Assembly (NCBI GenBank): GCA_944472155.2
Contig: OX235274.1
Location: 35,090,052 to 35,154,051, forward strand
Reading direction: 5' to 3'
Length of the DNA: 64,000 nucleotides
From: Trichobilharzia szidati
Lineage: Eukaryota > Platyhelminthes > Trematoda > Strigeidida > Schistosomatidae
In this document: piece after piece, positions 41,101 through 56,100 of the stretch
Layout of the letters: each line of letters opens with the position of its first letter
Position numbering within the stretch: the first letter of the stretch is position 1
Program-made: the position numbers and the translations under genes
The notes under the pieces: generated by a model
Database searches by the model: none
The model's input: only the letters and a program-made list of their open reading frames with translations
Told to the model about the DNA's origin: nothing

Positions 41101-44100
41101 AAACCTAAATGATTAATGGTTAAATTGCTTTTTAATGAAATAAAAAGTTGACATATTCTATGACATGTTCTTTTGATATGAAAGAAACTAAGATGTGTCA
41201 GATTAACATGGAATGTGTTACGTCTTTTTAAAAGACCATGACGTTTAGCGAAAAGTCTCTTTTCAGACCTCTACCCATGATGAGTTCTCTTCCTGTGTTG
41301 TCTGGTCCCAGTTTGGCGTTCACGTCTCACATTAGTATTTTAATGTCACCGACTGGAGTATTGTCCATTGTTGCCTGTAGTTGTCTGTAGAATTCCTCTT
41401 TCTTTTCGAGGTCTGAACTGACGAGGATATCAAAGCAAGAATCGGGAAAGCAAGACAAGCTTTCACTACTCTCAAGTCAACAGCACTCAGCGTCAAAAAT
41501 AAGATCCGGATTTTCAACTCCAATGTGAAGTCAGTCAGTGCTACTATACGGATCAGAGACTTGGCGCGTCATAAAGAGCATCTCAAACAAACTACAAACC
41601 TTCATTAACAGTTGTCTTCGCTCAATACTCAAGATCAGATGGCCAGCCAGAAAAGATCAGCAACAGAGATCTCTGGGAGCGAACCAACCAGGAACCGATT
41701 GTGAAACAAATAGGCAGGAAGAAATGCAGTTGGTGGATTGGCCATACTCTGAGGAAACCATCAAGTGACATCACTAGACAAGCCATTGCTCGAGTGGAAC
41801 CCGAAAGGGAAGTGGCGAGTTGGTCGTCAGTGCAAGGGTGACTTGGAGGAGGTCATGTGAAGAGGAGATGAAAACGTGTGGGCAGACTTGGAGCCAGGTG
41901 AAGACTCTAGCAGAGAACCGAACGCAATGGAGACGCACGGCTGAAGCCCTATGTTCCTCTAGGAATTAAAGGAAACAATAATAATATATATAATATATCA
42001 TGAACTGTTCAATCCCAATTTATGTACTAAAGGGAATAGTTTTTTGTCAGTCACAAGCCAGTGGTGTAAACTGAATGGTCTTACGTGTTAAATCCCTGCA
42101 AATATCAAACGGTTAAATTCACCTCCAAGCATAGGCGTGATCTACACGAATTGGTCGGTTCACATGAAGCTTATAGCATAGAGGGCACTGAAATGGAAAC
42201 TAAGTTAAGTATTACATACCTTGGAATAGTTCTTTGCTCTGGCCTTACTTCGTCATCCAATATCTTGTCGATTTCTAAGAAAATGTTCATAGTAACCTAC
42301 ACTAAGAAGTTAAAGTAGTCAGGTATCGCTCAATTTCTAATTTTACAGTTTGTTAACTCCTGAATCTTATCTAGAATACATTACTATTCTCCCTTAGTCT
42401 TACTTGGGCTGTTGAAAAAGGACTGTATCATATTTCGTAGAGTATTAAAGGTTGTCATTGGGGCAAGTGGTGTGCCACTAAGTTAGCCTGTGACCACTGT
42501 AGTCGACAGATATATGAATTCATGCGAATAATGGTATAAATCCATAATATCTGACTGTCAGCCGCCTCTTTATTCACAACTCTACCCCACCTTACATCTC
42601 ATCACGTGAGAGTAGAAGCCATTATAAAAGATCATATGCTTGCGCAACTAAGTACAAAAACTCAACGATACCCTATTTAACCCGCCCGCATTATGTGTGA
42701 TAGAGAAAGAGTTAAGCGTGAAACTTATAACAACTTACTATGTAATTAGCAGAACAAATGGCCCATTTATCTTCTCCTATTTGTAATTTATGTTGACACT
42801 ATTTTAATTACCTTGTCATCTTTATTATTATTATTATTTTTACGAGTTGATCACGGATTGATATCAGTTAGAGAACCATTGAAAACCAGGGAGTACTCGA
42901 CAACTGTTTCATCCAAATAGTTTAGGAATCATAGGCAGTACACACTCACTGTCAGGGTTCGAACCCAGGACCTCCTGTTTACAAGGCAAGCTCGTATACC
43001 ATTCAGCCACTGGAACCGGATTCAGTGGTAAACCCGTGAATTCTAACTTCTACCAATTCGTGATTTAGCACGACCACCAACCAATGTCATTGGCTGAATA
43101 TTCATCCTCAAACTTGACTGGAAGGACCTCAGTGGTTACGACTACTCACCAGAAACTTTAGGCAACTCCGTCCTGTAACAAGTCACTAGAGAGTATTACT
43201 ATTATTTCCATTCTAGACATTTTGTAAGTCACTATTATCCCTTTTTTGTTGTTGATTAAATTAGACGTAATATTGTATCAAATGCTAAGAATTCCATACT
43301 GACTGTCTGTCTGGATTCAACGTAGAACTTGGCACCGAAGTGCAGCAGTTCGAGTTGCCACGTTCCAAATAGCACACAAAGGTAGACAAGAAGATGAGAG
43401 TGAAGAGAATCAATAGAGTTTTGACAAGTATAAGAGTGAAACAGAATGAGTAATGGTAGAAAGGAATATGAAAGATTACAGAGACTGGATACATCTGCGT
43501 AAGCCATTGACAACGATTTTGAGCCATGTCACCTATTGTCTCCAGTCATTGATTCTTAGAGTCCCGAGGGCCCCAACCCGGAAGTCTGCATCTCCCTACT
43601 TGACTCAGTTTAACTGTCAAGTATTTCATGGATTGATGCCATATTTTGTTTGGCCACCACTTACTCTTTTCAAACTTGCACCTATGTCAGCTAGTAATGC
43701 TCGTCGGGAGAGGCGATGGTTAGGCATGCGCAGCACGTGACCTAGCCATCTCAATCTATGTAACTTCATAGCCACTTCGATTGATTTTCCCTCTTTGCGC
43801 AACACTCTACGCCTAACGTCAACATTGGTTATCTTATTATACCACCTAACGAGAGAAAGAGATCGTAGACATCTATGATCAAAAACATACTGTATCATGA
43901 GGAGTGTTATGGAATGAAGTAAATTATTATTATTAATGTGAGTCGGTGATTCAGAGATGGAACACTCGCCAACCACGCAGGCGGTTCGGGGTTCGATTCC
44001 TGGCCACTGACACACTCCTTTACCTGACTAAGCCAGTATTCAGACTGGTGAAAAGTGGAGTAAGCAACCCCACTCGAAACTTCAAAGCTCTAGCTTCAAG

Positions 44101-47100
44101 CCTTACGTTCCACTTGGAACGTAAAGGAATAAAAAAATATTTTTATTATTATTATTGCATACTTTTCTGGTAAGCATTTACAATCTAATAAGTCAAGCAA
44201 CAAGTTGACTGTGGCAACTAAAAGATAAATCAAAGTATCAGAAATTAATTAAAATAAAATAGCAAATTGTGATCAATAAAAACGAATTGAAAATGCAACA
44301 TAAAACTTATGAAAACAAATAGGTTTGTTTCTATAGTTGCACAATAATAATAATAATAAAATATTTGAAAAATCGAATGTAATTAGTAAAAGCATTATTA
44401 TTATATTATTGTTCCCTTGGGTTCCTACTGGAACATAGGGCTTCAACTACACGTCTCCACTTGTTTCTGTCTTCTGCTGTACTTTTCACCTGCATCCATG
44501 TTAGTCCATACTGTTTCAGCTCCTCTTCACACGATCTCCTCCATGTCACCCTTGGACGTCCCACTCGCCGCTTCCCTTTCGGGTCCCACTCGAGCTATGG
44601 TCTGAAGCGCGATGTCACCCAGCGGCCTCCTCAGCGACTGTCCAATCCATATCCTCTTTCTCCTGCATATTTGTTGGGCGATTGGTTCTTGTTTTGTTTG
44701 TTCCCATGGTTTCTTGTTGGTGATTCTTTCCGATCATCTGATCTTCAGTATAGAACGAAGACAGCTGTTGATAAAGGTCTGCAAAAGGCTGTTGGAAATA
44801 TTCTTTGTGACACACTGGCCAAGTTTCTGATCCGTATAGAAGAACTGACTGACTTGACGTTTGTATTGAAAATCCGAATTTTGTTGTTGATGCAGGCTGA
44901 GTGACGAAGATTTCCAGATTGGTTTTATAGAATGAATGGATATTACATAAGAGATGAATAGTATAAAACAGGTTTGCGTAATAGCGAAGGGTGATGTCAA
45001 CACTACTAAGCTAGTAGTCCAAAGAGAAATAGGACCTGAAATTAGTTCAAAGAAGGATGCAATTCAGCGCAAGTTTTCTGATAATACGAAGAAATTTGCG
45101 CTTAATTACTTATCCGTACTTCTCTACAACTACCTTGGTCAATACACGGCAAATACTTACCGAAATATCGCTTATAAATGCGACTGTAAACCTAATGGAA
45201 TGAATTATCCGAAGGGAAACTCTATTTTGGACTACTCTTTCTTCTCTTTTAAATTTCCTAGTAGCTATCTTTTGTTTGAATGTATTAAATTAGCCAATAT
45301 ATACACTATGAGTACTGCTAGTTCCTAATATGGCTTAAGTGTCAGAGTATCATTCGTAAAATTATAGCCCAGTTTGCACTAGATGACAAAATTCTGTTGC
45401 CTGGTTTGGCAACTTTAATTTAAACCAACAGAACAGAGTTTCCCCTTAATCTATCCGACAAGTTGGAATATAAAACTTTGAAAACTCTAGGTGAGCTTCA
45501 TTGATCAGTAAGTAGACGTGTACAACATTTTAGCGACTCTTTATCTATCTTTATACTGTGCACAGCAGGGATCTTAAGGATAGCAAGAAAAAAAACTGTT
45601 ACAAAGTGATACAACTAAAGAACTATTGATTCTAAGCGATAACTGATAATTAGTTTATCTTAGTTTGAAATCTTTTATTTATGTCTATTCTTCTTCATTT
45701 AAACTACTAGAAGCAGAACCATCAGATCTTGAGTTCAGCATGTTATATACATCTTTCTGTCTAATGGAGGATCTCAGAAATTACCAAAAAATAATTATCC
45801 ATGTTCTTCAACGGATTTCTAACAAGCGTCAGTTCTTGATGACATAAGAGACAGCTAATGATGAAAGCATATTACAAATGGATAGTTTTTCCTAAATTTC
45901 ATATAATATTAAACGCAACAGTGGCTTGGCTACACCCACTATTCTGTCATCTTGGTATTCTTGATGTTCTGGTGACTAAAGATAAAACTCAGTGTACACG
46001 TTTGACATATCTCGAAGTAAAATTCAGAACAAGACCTATAACTGAGCAATACTGTTGTCGATTACATCTCCAAAGATTGTACTCTAATTACTATAAATTT
46101 ACAAATAAATTGGTTGGAGGATTTCATCATGAGCTGAAATCAGTTAGAGAACCATTAGAAAACCTGGGAGTATTGGAAAGCTGTTTCGTCCCAGTTTCGG
46201 ACTCTTCACAGTACGCACCCAGCGGAGCTCGAACCCAGAACCTTCTGGTTACAAGGCTAGTGGGCTCGTAGACCATTAAACCACTAGGAACTGATCCAGT
46301 GGCCAGTCCATGAATTCCAACTTCTGCCAATTCATGACATAGCGCTACCACTTCGCAATGTCTTCTTCGATCGGGTCCCAGTGGCTTAATGGTCTATGAG
46401 CTCCCTAACCTTGTAACCAAAAGGTCCTGGGTTCGAATCCCAGTGGGTACGTACCGATGAAGAGTTCGAAACTAGGATGGGGGGAAACAGCTGTCCAGTA
46501 CTCCCGGTTGGTTTTCCAATGGTTCTCTAACTGATGTCAGCTCATGATGAAATCCTCCAACCAATCAAACAAAATCCCTACAAAAAGCGAATACTTACAA
46601 ATAAATATTAGATACAATGCAATCATGATGATTTGTCAAGAAGCACCTAAACTGTGCTGTTAGTCATAACAGTAATAATTAATTACTATTATTCTGTCTC
46701 TAACAGTAATAAGTAAAGTGCAGCGATTTGTGATATATAAGAAAATGAAAACAGCATTGTTATGCAGACAAATGTTCCGATAGAATTAACAGATATAAAT
46801 AGTAAAATTACGTAACGCTAGATTGTAAAGCAAGTAGATAAACTAGGTTCTAATGAAAGTGCAATAAAACTAAAGTAAAAAGGTAATAAAGGAATTAAAA
46901 ATATGTAGGGAGCGGTGGTGTAATGGGAGAAGACAAGTGACTTGGTAATGGACTTTTACTAAGGGAAAAGGCACCATATTTATACATTTTTAGCCACATT
47001 TAAGGTCGGCTAGGTCAGCGGATAATAAAATGTTCTGATTGGTTGTTGATTTTTTGAAGGTTAAGCCTTGAGAAAAAAGTTACCCAATGAGATTATTTCC

Positions 47101-50100
47101 TGACCAGAAAGTAAGCTAAACCTAGACTTGAGGAATAAACACTTCTACTTCTGTAGTCATTAACTTAAAATACTATTTCCAACTTTGCCTACTCCAATTC
47201 ATTCTGCGTCTACATGCTACTAATGTCAGTAGTATGAGCCACAATGATACAATCGGTTAGTTAAGTCTTCACTGGCTAAGAGTGTGATAATGGCTATTCG
47301 CCAACTAGAAAATGAAAGACACAGGTTCGCTGCATAAAATGTCCTGTATATAACTTTTTCTAGTCTCTCGAAGGTAATTCAATCAGACAGTTTCTCATGT
47401 ACTGTCATAGTCTCATGTTTTAAGTCTAACTCATTCATATGTTTACTTATCAAACTACCTGGATATCACTTCACTATCAAAAAATCACGAATATATTAAA
47501 ATTCCTTTTGTGAATGTTCCTCCGAAAGGATCCTTCTAACTCTGCTGGCAGCAAATAACCAAGGTGACGCCTGTGTCGTTTTTTAATTGTGTTTTTTTCT
47601 ATAAACACTGTCCCACGTGACCCATCTTCTTGCCTCCCTAGTAAGACATCCAGAAAATCCAGTGCGTTTTACTACTCTTCTTCACAAGTAAAAGTAAGCG
47701 AAGAGTGGATGCTACTAAATCGCATTATTAATTTATTTGTACCTATATTCTTATTAATTATGATAAATATGTCATCGACACAACGTTTATATATATCGAA
47801 TACGTTGATACCGTCTTTCAAGTGTCCTTTTTTCAAGTTTTACTAGAAAGAAATCTTCTGGAAGGCGAGTCTAGTGGTAGGTCCACGCCGATTTGATATA
47901 CTTGTTGGTAATATAAATTGTTGAAGACAAAATGTACATTCATTGTACATTTGAGGAGTAATTCTTTGAACCTAGGCATGGCGATTTCCGTGTCTGCTTG
48001 CCTTTCAGTAGGTTGTCGACACTTATAGTCAGATGTCTCAACAGAGAGTAGACACATCCATGGATATCATGTGTTTTCTGGTATTACCTTCGTCCCAGAT
48101 ATTTTAGAGATAAAGTCTAAGGTATGATTTATTCTATTTATCACAATTTGTTTGTACAATGGTCCCAACAACTTATGTAATCACTTTGCTGTTCTATGAT
48201 ACAGTGAATTATACACATCTACAACTAAACAGTTATGGAGTCGTAGTCCTTGCTGGTTTCACCGATTCATACATAGTTGTCGGAATTATCCCCTTCTGAT
48301 GTTATTTCTTCGGGATTATTAGCCAGTTGCTCAAATTTTCCTTTTTTTTTAACTCCTTCACTCCCAGTGGAACATAGGGCTTCAAGCTAGAGGCATGAAG
48401 TTTCTGTAGCAGTAACATTTATTTTTACAGGATGGGGTTGCTAACCTCATGCCAAACCCTCCCTCTTTACCAGTCTTATTACTGGCTTAGAAAGGTAAAG
48501 GAGTGCATCGGTGGCCGCGGAACTAACCCCGAACCACATGAGGCGTGGTTAGCGAGCATTTTACCGCTGTACCACAGATGCACCAGTTAAATAATTGCGA
48601 CATAAATTTTATCTAAACCTAGAAAGATTGACCCTACTAAGTTAAATAACCTAGAAGAAAGTTCAGCCATTCACTTGCATGTAAACATAAAATAGGTTAG
48701 AACAGAGTGAGAGCATTAAAAAGTAATAAAGTTAGGTGGAGTGAGAGAGAGAGAGGTTAATTACTGTCTGTACCGGATATATGAAAAGTGTCAACAAATA
48801 ACATGGGGAAAAGAGAGAGAGAAAAATGTATATAAGACTAATCATTAAGCCGTGTGACTAAACTGATATGATTATGAGCAACAATAAACTGTGTTGGAAA
48901 CGTCATCCAGTTAATAATACTGCATCATCACTTGTGATATTTGAAAGAAACTTATCTAATATGTAAAGTGAAGGATCTTAGTGATATGGCGTAAAACCAC
49001 TCACTATCTGTTATATCCGAAATTCTGAAAATGTCTACTAACTTTTGGATCGCTTTAATTTTATCTGCCTACTTTCGGATCATTTCATTTCTGTTCACTT
49101 CTCGTTTGTTTGCTTGTTTTTTGTTTTATTTTTTGAAGTGTGACATTAATTTACCGCCTGCCTTTTCTATCTCTACGCATGATAAGTTATGATTTCTGTG
49201 CTTCCTAACATAACCGTATAACACACAAAATGGTGAATGACTTGTGACTAAAATGAACTGTCGTCAAGATTTGACAAAATAGTTCTAAAATATTTGGGCG
49301 CCGAGTGAGAAGTAGACATTTGTAAAAAATTATATTTGTAAAATCTCAGCGAGATTGAAATGAGTAATTCCAACGTTTCGTTCGGCAATCTGGTCCGAAC
49401 TTCTTCAGGGAAATTAATCGAAATTAACATAACAGAGGTTTCTATATAAAAGGAACATCACTTGTTTTTAAAAACTTTGTCCAATCATGAGTCATTCAAC
49501 AAGTATAATAAACAAAATTGTATGAGCTGTGATCAAAATTTGACCTCGGACTTACAAATATTGGTCTACCTTTGTTAAACACTTTAAACAGAGTGTGTAT
49601 GTGTGTGTGGGTAGACAGTTGTAAAACATTTCTTAACGTCTCCATAAGAAGATATGGACAGTCGAGAATTTTGACCAAGTATTAATAATTAGTGATACAT
49701 ATCCATTTTTATTTATTAATAAGGATTTTCTATGCATCAGCTAACATCACGCCTTCATGTCCGTTCAAACTGTTAGTATCTAGAATTTTATGATTAGACG
49801 TATTTTCAAAATTATGGTGTTTAGGATTAGAGTTTAGTAGAAGCACCCTGTCGGACTTATTGCTTTGCCTTCTTTCTGAATATTGAGCTGCTTTATTCGA
49901 CCTACTGGAGTTGTCAGGTGACTCGACAGCTACGGATTTAGGATATGCATTCTGTTGCAGACAACGGAGAGTGAAAACACGATGATTGTTCCAATTACAC
50001 AGTTTCTTTGTTAATTTAATTCGACTGCAAAATAATTCAAATGAACTGTCGTCAAGATTTGACAGATTGCCGAACAAAACGTTGGAATTACTCATTTCAA

Positions 50101-53100
50101 TCTCGCTGAGATTTTACAAATATAATTTTTTTACAGATTTGTGACTCCTTTAATGTCAAAGAAGAAGTATTCGGATGAACAGAAATGGGAAAATCGTTTT
50201 TTCAAATAATAAAAAATGCCACCTGAATTTATATTACATTAGATTGACATTTCTGAGCTACATTCAGTTATGAAGAGGAGTTTTAATCCAACCTACGAAA
50301 AAGACCACAATAGTAAGAAAACTGGATATTTTGACATGCTATTTACTTCTAAAGTTCTAAAGTCATTTTTACAAACTCTCATAGTATGATCAATGCAATT
50401 ACAGTTCATTAAAAATGCTTAAATAATAATAATAAAGATATAGTAGAGAATAGAATATCAACTGAAATTAGGAAAATTCCACAAAAATTCATGATTATTC
50501 AAACCTAGATGGCTAAGGTAATGATAATGTCTGAACTAACTTCTTTTGGTTGCACAAATTAGGCTTGTTAATATGGATCTCCACAGCTTCAACAGTGTTT
50601 AGTAGTCGAACTCTTAAGGCGAAATTGAGGTTCGTAGGTATGCGGTAAATTGATGAAGAACTTAATAATATTAAACAGTTTCTAAGTGAAAATGGTAATC
50701 CTGAAAAGTTTATTGATAAGAATATGAATCTAAAACCAAAGCAGCCCAAGTTACCAACAGTTCCAAAAAAGCCTTATTCATACCAATGCAGTTCCTTGGA
50801 GACAACACCAGTGAGATACTAACACAGCGCCTTAGAAATGCGGTAAAAAGAGCATTCTCTGCTGCTGAATTACGTTGTATCTTTAAAACCACTCCTCTTT
50901 TTTTGCGTTCGGGGGTAAAAGAGAAACTGCCTAATTTCGCTTCTTCCATGTGTATCTACCAATTTAACTGCTCCTGTGGAGTGAGCCAGTTACATAGGCC
51001 GTACAATTAGGCGTGTTTCTCGTCGATTTTCCGAACATTACCCTGCGTGGTTAAGCAAAGAACAAACAAAATCTATTTGCAGCACTATTCTGTCTCATCT
51101 TATGGATACAGAACACAAGATTGACGTTAACCATGCTTTCAAAGTAATTTACCGCACACCTACGAACCTCAATTTTGCCTTAAGAGTTCGACTACTAAAT
51201 ATTGCTGAGGCTAGAGGGGATCTGTATTAATAAGCCTAATTTATGCATCCAAAAGAAGTTAGTTCAGACACATTATCCTTACCTTGGCCATCTAGGTTTG
51301 AATGATCATGAATTTTTGTGGAATTTTCCTAATTTTAGTTGAAATTCTCATATTGTCTGTAGTCATAACTAATTATTTCTCTTTGTATGAAGCCAAACCC
51401 TATTTTGTAAGTAATACATAAAAAAGTATATTAAATGGCGAAATTTTCTTACCATTTGAATATTATATGCATAACAGAGTAATATTAAATGTGGTCGTAA
51501 TGTCTCCAAATCATTTGCATGTAACGGTAGACCAGATGACTTTTCATCTGTTGTAATTCCACCGCCTGTAGCTGCTAACAATAAATTCGCCTTATTTGGT
51601 AATAATGGACCATTTGCAGCTGTTACAGTTGCTTGCATCATTGCTGGTGGTTGTGGAATATACTCAGCAAAATGAAAATGACACTGAGGTTGTTGTTGAT
51701 GATTTGATGATGTTGACTTATTTTCACTGGTCACTTCTTTTTGATGAATAGTAATCGATTTCTTGTTGTCTGTTGCAAAACTGATTAATTTTGTTTTATT
51801 TTTATCCTCTTTTGATGGATGAACCAGATTTTCGTCATTTATATCTTGACGTATACCAGGACCAGTATCTGTTGGGATATTGCCAGTCGGTTCATAAACG
51901 GCTTCATTTTCTTTGATTTTAGTGTTATTGTCTTTTTGTCCAGGGAATAGATCACCATCAATATTATCATCATCATTTAGATAAGAATAATTTGGGTTGC
52001 CATCTTTATCTGTATGTTTATTTTTAGCCTTTTCATCAGATTTCGAGGATTTGTCAAACACCGTATTATCTTGTTGTCCTTGATCATCTAGTGAATGATC
52101 TTCTTTACTGTTGTCCACTTTTGTTTTCTATAACAAATTGTAAATTATAAAAATAATCATAAGTATGAGTTAATAAATAAAACATTTTGTGTCGTCATTA
52201 AGAATTTTTTTATGTTGCATAAAAAGAGAATTTTATCTCATACTGATTCATTCTACCGTGTATAATTTAGAATAGGAAGATTTTAAATGATTCGCAGCCT
52301 GTTTAGCCTTTTTCGGTAATACAAGGATGTAAGATGGCTGGAGGCAATCGGCAGGAAGCCTTGGACCTAGGTTTCATGCTAGTTGGCACTCACCAGTCAC
52401 TAGGGCGTATCTGCAACCTTGAAGGAACTCAAGTCCCTTCTGAGGTTCGAACCCGCGTTACCCAGTGCTGCAGTCAGAGACGTTACCACTGAGCTATTCA
52501 GGCTCACGGTTGACCTTCTGTAGGACTGTATTGGATATTTTTGATTGAACACTAGTCAGTAACTAGTGTAATGTATCTAGTCCTATCTTCACTGCAGACT
52601 GGATTCTATCAGTCAAGCTTGCAATGTGGCCACCATGCTAGGTGGCTCGCCATTACGGTGCACTGTGAGTTGTTGGTATTAGCTGGTTGGAGGCAATCGG
52701 CAGGAAGCCTTGGGCCTGATAGAATTCAGTCTGCAGCGAAGATAGAACTAGACACATTACACTAGTTACCGACCAGTGTGCAATCAAAAATACAAGGATG
52801 TATTATTGGCATTATTCCCTTGGGTTCCTAGTGGAACATAGGGCTTCAACACCACATCTCCACTTTGCCTCACACGATCTCTTTCATATCACCCTCGGAC
52901 ACACGACCGACTCGTTGTTTCTTATTCACCTACCACTCTAGGGTTTACCTGCCGCGCGAAATCACCTAACGGTCCTTTCAGAGAGTATGTGTCCTACCCA
53001 TCTCCACTTTCTTTGGAACATTTTTAAGCAGTAGGTTCTTGGTTCATTTTTATTCCCAGAGTTCCTTGTTACTTGCCTCTTCAAAACAGCTGGTCATCTA

Positions 53101-56100
53101 ATCTTTATCTGTTGAAATAAGTCTCCATCAGCTTGTTGGAAAAGCTTTTCGTCACGTCAGTGTCAAGTTTCTGACTCTCAGAGAAGGACCGATTAACTTA
53201 ACATCGGTGTTGAAAATATGAATTTTGTTGTTTTTGGTTAGTGGAGCAGATTTCCACACTGATTTTAGAATGATGAAGTTTTGCTTTATCTTTCAAATCC
53301 TAATGTTGACATCATCATCCATGGTGCTGTTTGTATTTGAAACTATGGTGCCTAAATAAGTGAAGGAAGTAACGTCTTTCAAATTTATTCCTTTAATAGT
53401 GATTGGTGCTTGTTGTTGTCGGTTATCTTCATTACTTTCGTCTTGTCTATATTCACTTCAAGTTCTGACTTTACTGCTAGCCTCTTCTGCCGACTTGTTG
53501 GTTTTCACCTGTGAGTCTTCAAGTTTGTGTGAAATTAGACACAAATGGTCCGCAAAATCCAGATCTTCTAGAATCTTTTTATCGGTGCAACGTCTTCACT
53601 CCCCACTGTCTCACGTAGCATCCACTCCACCAGAATCAAGAATTTCATCGATAATAGGAGGAGGCCTTGTCTTACAAGAATGAATATCAGCAGAAACAAG
53701 GAGATGATTAATTAATCCGTTAGTTACTTGGCTACATATTGATTGTTTAGTCTCTTGATTTATGAAATGAGTACGTTACTGTAAACCTTCTATTATCAAC
53801 CCAGATGGCATAACAAATTTCCTACAGTATGTTCAACTTTTACAGTTTATTCACACTTGATTCGCTGATGATTTATTTGGATACACTGATCGATCATTTC
53901 TGACATACTGACTATTTTATGATTAGTAGTAGGAATACGAACTCTGCCTTCAGTTGTACATATCAAGGCTTAGTTGAGTAACTGCATTTAAACTGAGACA
54001 AATCAGTTATCCAAACGTTACTGAATGGAGGCCTGAAACCAAAAGACCATCAGTACCAACAATGACAAATTGCCAGTATAAAAATTTCAACAAATCACAT
54101 CCACTTCAGTAGAGGAGATCTACTCAGCTTACTGGTTTCATGTACATTTCTCTAACAAGGGAGAATATGAATCCTAGTTTCAGTGGATTTCAACGGAATA
54201 CAGAAGCATTTTACTGAAAACTGCCGCAATCAACATCACTTGCCTCTTTCCTGCCAAATGCAATATGATTCTACAGGATTGGACTACACCGACTCCTGGA
54301 TTAGAAATAGGAAGTGAAGTGCTAGAGCACGTTGACCGCTTGGGAAGTACCATCAGCCCCAACGGGTTGATCTCTGACGAAATCTCAGCACGAATACAGA
54401 GGGGTAGTTTCGCATATGCCAGTTTACGCCGTCTCTGGCATAGACGTGATATCCAGCTATCGACCAAATGGCGTGTGTACTGCTCAACAGTCCGCTCCGT
54501 CCTCCTCTATGGCTGTGAGACATGGCCATTGAGAACAGAAGACATGAAAAGATTAGCTGTCTTTGATCATAGGTGTCTGCGTTCTATCTCCGTCGTGAAG
54601 TGGTATAATAAGGTGAGCAATACTGAGGTTAGGCGTCGAGTGCTAGGTAGGTGGGAGGGGAAATCAATCGACGAGGCTGTGAAATTACATCGACTGAGAT
54701 GGTTAGGACACGTGTTACGTATGCCTAGTCATCGCCTTCCTCGACGGGCAATGTTAGCTGATATAGGGTCAGGCTGGAAAAGAGCTAGCGGCGGTCAAAC
54801 GAAAACATGGCACCAGTCAATGAAATCTACAACAGTTAGTTTAAGCCAGTCACGTAGGAAGATGTAGACTTCCCGGTCGGGGTCTCTCGGGACGGTAAAA
54901 ACCAATGTCGAAAACAGACAGACAGGCTTGCCTCTTGGATTGTCACAGTGATGATTTTCTAACTTTATCCAGCTCGAGACAGTTAAATATAACCTACTAT
55001 TGTGTTTAGTATTTCAATCACAAGAAGAGAATACACCCAATAGTACTATGCATACAATCGCATTATTTCATGTTGCTGCATTCTGTAAAAGAACAGAAGC
55101 AGATTTATATGACAACGAACAAACAAGAATGTAGCATTAGAACGAATAACTGAATGCAGATTTTTGAAGGAGCTCAAGATTTTGATGACAAATACTCAAT
55201 TCATTTGCATCATATCACATTCTCTTCATTATTACATATTTTAAATCTTAGTCTGTTAGCTGCAAACAGCTTCACTACTCAAATTCAATGAACTTCCCTT
55301 TCCTACACGACATATGACCTTAACATAATCTGTAGAGCATTTCCATGCAAATTCGTGCATGCAGCATTCGTATACATAGTAAAGAACTATCTATCAAACT
55401 GTTTTACCTCGAAGTAAAGTGTGTACCACGAGATCCATTTTCTGTCACGCGTTCAGATATGCATTTTCAGCCTCAGAAGGTACAAACAACATGCCAAGCT
55501 GGCTAATAGTAACATTAAAAGTCTGCCATTTGACTGCATAATTTAAAGGAAAAGATAACGACTGAGTTAAGATTTTAACCCTAGATGGAAAACTAGATTT
55601 ACGGCTTTCTAGGTGAAAACAAGTATAGCAAACTACCAAGCAATGCAACATCTAAAATGTGCATCCCAAACTACTCATGATTTTCATAGCCTTATGAAAA
55701 ATGTATAAGATGATGGACCACATCTAGTGAAACTGCTGAGGTACAAAGCCAATTGTCAAACTCAGATGAGATATATGAAATATTGGAATAAAGACTTTTG
55801 TTAAGATTAGGATTTTTCAAACTTGTTAGCGAAGATTTCATTTAGATAGCCATAATTTAGAATGACTCGTAACATCATAAAATCCAAAGGTAAATACATC
55901 AGATTGCTGATCATTAGTAAAGGTTTAACATGACGCTAATTGAGGTATTGCCACAATCTGTTTTGGTTAGCTTCTTTGACTATAATTACTCAGTAATGCC
56001 GCTTCAGCACCTGAAATTCTGTACTATTATACTCATTTATTTATAAATTGTTTCACTCTCACAATGCAGTTGCAATTCAAAGACACAGTAATTTATGTCA

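Noticed and set aside
44954..45328. 124-codon open frame on the plus strand
   Set aside because: No splice context, no family resemblance, and it lies in an intron of the main gene. Probably chance or an unrecognised repeat.
46905..47243. Third LTR
   Set aside because: TGTAGG...GCCACA ends, a TATA-like and an AATAAA-like site are suggestive, but no target duplication and no second copy were found.
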